Of a stretch of 7,476 nt of DNA, positions 6,441-7,476 are shown piece by piece; position 1 is the first letter of the stretch, and every line of letters begins with the position of its first letter. Source of the DNA: Methanomassiliicoccales archaeon. Its GTDB lineage: Archaea > Thermoplasmatota > Thermoplasmata > Sysuiplasmatales > Sysuiplasmataceae. The translations under genes and the position numbers were made by a program. The DNA lies in contig DAHXLZ010000265.1 in NCBI GenBank assembly GCA_027365715.1, positions 1 through 7,476 of the forward strand. Direction: 5' to 3'. Under the pieces are notes generated by a model. The model made no database searches and was not told where the DNA came from. It worked only from the letters and a program-made list of their open reading frames with translations.

Positions 6441-6634
6441 TTCGATGTTCGTAATGTGGCGGAAAAAGCGGCGATTCATCCGGATGTGTGCGGTCACACC
6501 TTCGCAGGACATATTTGAGAATGTCAGGACAACTCGACGAGATCAGGCCCTCCAGGGCAACCGGCCCGGTGATTATCACACAAAGTCATTTGAATTGTTT
6601 GCCATGTGGCAAACCGGACCTTTTCTCCCGATAG
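6441..6634 (+). pseudogene. Tyrosine recombinase (integrase) relic, frameshifted
   Basis: One frame (6441-6515) reads VRNVAEKAAIHPDV then CGHTFAGHI before a TGA. This aligns with the box II region of tyrosine recombinases (AEKAGIHPHxxRHTFATHL), but the catalytic Arg is Gly here (GGT). Directly after the stop, another frame (6515-6634) continues as LRMSGQLDEIR, matching the LLxSGxDLxxIQ segment that normally follows, and a third frame gives ALQGNRPGDYHTKSFEL, like the LLGHxSxxTTxxYxL tail with Tyr changed to Phe. Three collinear pieces in three frames, with lost catalytic residues, suggest a decayed gene. It is short and the upstream half is not recognisable, so chance similarity cannot be excluded. 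Confidence 0.45.
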
Positions 6635-6636
6635 GG

Positions 6637-6642
6637 TTTTAT
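6637..6642 (+). promoter_or_regulatory. Weak TATA-like box for the coiled-coil gene
   Basis: TTTTAT is centred about 27 nt before the ATG at 6667, the distance expected if transcription begins at or next to the start codon. The gene has no Shine-Dalgarno sequence, which also fits a leaderless transcript. The box sits between GGG and CCC and departs from the archaeal consensus, so the call is tentative. Confidence 0.3.
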
Positions 6643-6666
6643 CCCGTTCACACATAACTGTTAACC

Positions 6667-6906
6667 ATGCCTGGAGAGAAATCAATCCTGGAGGGAATAA
6701 AGAGTTTCTTCCTGCCTGAGTTCAATAAGGTTGAGGGAGAACTGAAGGCCGTGAGGTCTGATATATCGCGGGTAGAAGGCACACTGAGAGCAGAGATATC
6801 GAGTGTCAGGGTTGAACTCAAGGCACTCTCTGAGAAAGTGGACCTGGTAAGAGATATGGAAAAACTTAAGCTGAGAGTTCAGGAATTGGAGCAGGGAAGA
6901 CGGTAA
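6667..6906 (+). CDS. 79-residue coiled-coil protein
   Basis: After a short N-terminal segment (ILEGIKSFFLPEFNKVEGEL) almost the whole protein (about 20-76) is a heptad coiled coil with hydrophobic residues at regular spacing (VRSDISRVEGTL, VRVELKALSEKVDLV, LKLRVQELE). There is no signal peptide or membrane span. Short archaeal proteins of this build, with an N-terminal EGIKxFFLPE-type motif and a coiled-coil tail, are familiar to me as conserved proteins of unknown function. It has no Shine-Dalgarno site and may be leaderless. It stands alone, separated from the operon by the RNA-like and relic regions. Role unknown; an oligomerisation or adaptor protein is plausible. Confidence 0.65.
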   Translation: MPGEKSILEGIKSFFLPEFNKVEGELKAVRSDISRVEGTLRAEISSVRVELKALSEKVDLVRDMEKLKLRVQELEQGRR

Positions 6907-7057
6907 GTCATACTCTTTATCGAATTATAATAATGCTCGAATATTCGTAATTCAAATATGAAATGCAGGCATTTTCAGGACTGACTATTTAAATAAAAAC
7001 ACCTTCGGATTGCCTGATTTACGCGAAATACCCCCCCTTTTCGTATATTTTTATTGT
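6907..7057. other. AT-rich intergenic region with short palindromes
   Basis: This stretch is markedly richer in A and T than its neighbours. It contains the palindrome CGAATATTCG (6938-6947) nested in a GAATTA/TAATTC inverted repeat (6922-6953), AAATGC-AG-GCATTT (6961-6974), TATTTAAATA (6986-6995), and a seven-C tract (7031-7037) followed by TTTTCGTATATTTTTATT. It could hold a terminator for the coiled-coil gene, a promoter, or a DNA-unwinding element. No gene is supported. Confidence 0.45.
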
Positions 7058-7140
7058 GTCGGACAATGCCCGACGCCGGCGAGCTCGCCAGGAGGCCTCT
7101 TTTGAGAAGGAAATTGACTCGGGCCCGTTGTCTGACAGAC
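7058..7140. repeat. Cluster of GC-rich palindromes
   Basis: Five inverted repeats lie within 83 bp: GTCGG-7 nt-CCGAC (7058-7074), the perfect 12-bp palindrome GGCGAGCTCGCC (7078-7089), GAGGCCTC (7092-7099, followed by TTTT), CGGGCCCG (7120-7127), and GTCTG-A-CAGAC (7130-7140). They sit beside the AT-rich stretch and just after the end of the minus-strand zinc-ribbon gene. Possible roles are recombinase binding sites, an origin, or a transcription end. A 60-codon plus-strand frame beginning with GTG at 7056 runs across them but has no supporting signals. Confidence 0.55.
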
Positions 7141-7166
7141 TGATTATTATTCATACGCGGAAAACT

Positions 7167-7476
7167 TCATGGCTGCTTTGCTCTGAGTTCCTCGACGAAC
7201 TTATCTCTCAGCTGAGGGTTCTTGAGAATTTCAGATAGGACGCTTTCGAGGAGGCCGGCCTTGACACTCTCCGGCGCGCTTCTCAATATGGACTTTGCCA
7301 GGGGATCAACTGCCATCGAGCTCTGGATAGAGGCCTCAATCTGCTTCTCTTTCTCTTCCATTTCAATGGCAAGCCTGGTATCGAACGGCAGCCAGCAATT
7401 TTTACAATATGTCGCGGCAGAAGTGTTAAGCGTCCTGCATCTTGCGCATTCCCTGGGGAGCTCATCGATGGGCTGG
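7167..7476 (-). CDS. C-terminal part of a zinc-ribbon protein, probably a tyrosine recombinase
   Basis: The frame is open to the right edge, so the start is missing; 102 codons are visible. From the edge it reads PIDELPRECARC, giving a CxxC-x10-CxxC zinc ribbon (Cys codons at 7446, 7437, 7404 and 7395), then WLPFDTRLAIEMEEKEKQIE and a helical tail ending FVEELRAKQP. Many archaeal tyrosine recombinases end in just such a ribbon (CPRC..xNPPxAKYCxxCGxPLD) followed by an EIEEK-type helix, so this is most likely the tail of the element's integrase; the catalytic domain lies outside the window. The first ATG inside the window (7361) would remove the ribbon and should not be used as the start. Another zinc-ribbon protein is the alternative. 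Confidence 0.6.
   Translation of the reverse strand, partial: QPIDELPRECARCRTLNTSAATYCKNCWLPFDTRLAIEMEEKEKQIEASIQSSMAVDPLAKSILRSAPESVKAGLLESVLSEILKNPQLRDKFVEELRAKQP

Noticed and set aside
111..6639. GATAGGGTTT occurring at 111-120 and 6630-6639
   Set aside because: A single shared 10-mer is expected by chance many times in 7.5 kb, and the flanks do not match, so it is not evidence of an attachment-site pair.
7056..7238. 60-codon plus-strand frame with GTG start
   Set aside because: It overlaps the better-supported minus-strand zinc-ribbon gene, crosses the palindrome cluster and has no ribosome binding site.
7283..7465. Alternative minus-strand frame near the right edge
   Set aside because: It is a shadow of the zinc-ribbon frame; the other frame carries the CxxC-x10-CxxC motif and stays open to the edge.
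1..7476. CRISPR array or tRNA gene
   Set aside because: No spaced direct repeats of CRISPR length and no cloverleaf with a recognisable T-arm were found on either strand by eye.

Overview
The window looks like a small archaeal mobile element, either a plasmid or an integrated plasmid/provirus. No housekeeping gene is present. Evidence for archaea: a TATA box (810-818) rather than bacterial -35/-10 elements, archaeal-type Shine-Dalgarno sites (GGAGG and GGTGAT) ahead of operon genes, and a C-terminal zinc ribbon of the kind seen on many archaeal tyrosine recombinases. I cannot name a lineage with confidence; a methanogen- or Archaeoglobus-like euryarchaeote or a Thermoplasmata-like host would all fit.

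Layout: 1-138 has no gene. At 139-771 a minus-strand gene encodes a ribbon-helix-helix (RHH) protein with a C-terminal coiled coil. It diverges from a plus-strand operon across a short region holding one symmetric TATA box flanked by a direct repeat. The operon (851-5583) is very compact, and most junctions are ATGA overlaps: a second, short RHH protein; a 32-residue protein; a 680-residue AAA+ replication-type ATPase; a 59-residue helix-turn-helix (HTH) protein; a 194-residue protein with the same HTH; a serine recombinase whose own C-terminal HTH matches the previous two; and a P-loop ATPase with a zinc ribbon.

After the operon there is about 1.08 kb without an intact gene. Its first half (5612-6121) is a hairpin-rich stretch resembling the 5' (domain I) part of a group II intron, with no domain V found. 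Its last part (6441-6634) looks like the wreck of a tyrosine recombinase gene. A coiled-coil gene follows (6667-6906), then an AT-rich and palindrome-dense intergenic region (6907-7166). The minus-strand end of a zinc-ribbon protein, probably the C-terminus of an integrase, runs off the right edge.

Inferred working model: the AAA+ protein drives replication, the two RHH proteins control the divergent promoter, the serine recombinase resolves or inverts DNA with the two small HTH proteins possibly acting at the same site, and the tyrosine recombinase integrates the element. The most unusual items are a phased heptamer inverted-repeat array inside the replication gene, the threefold reuse of one HTH domain in neighbouring genes, and the intron-like RNA remnant beside a dead integrase.
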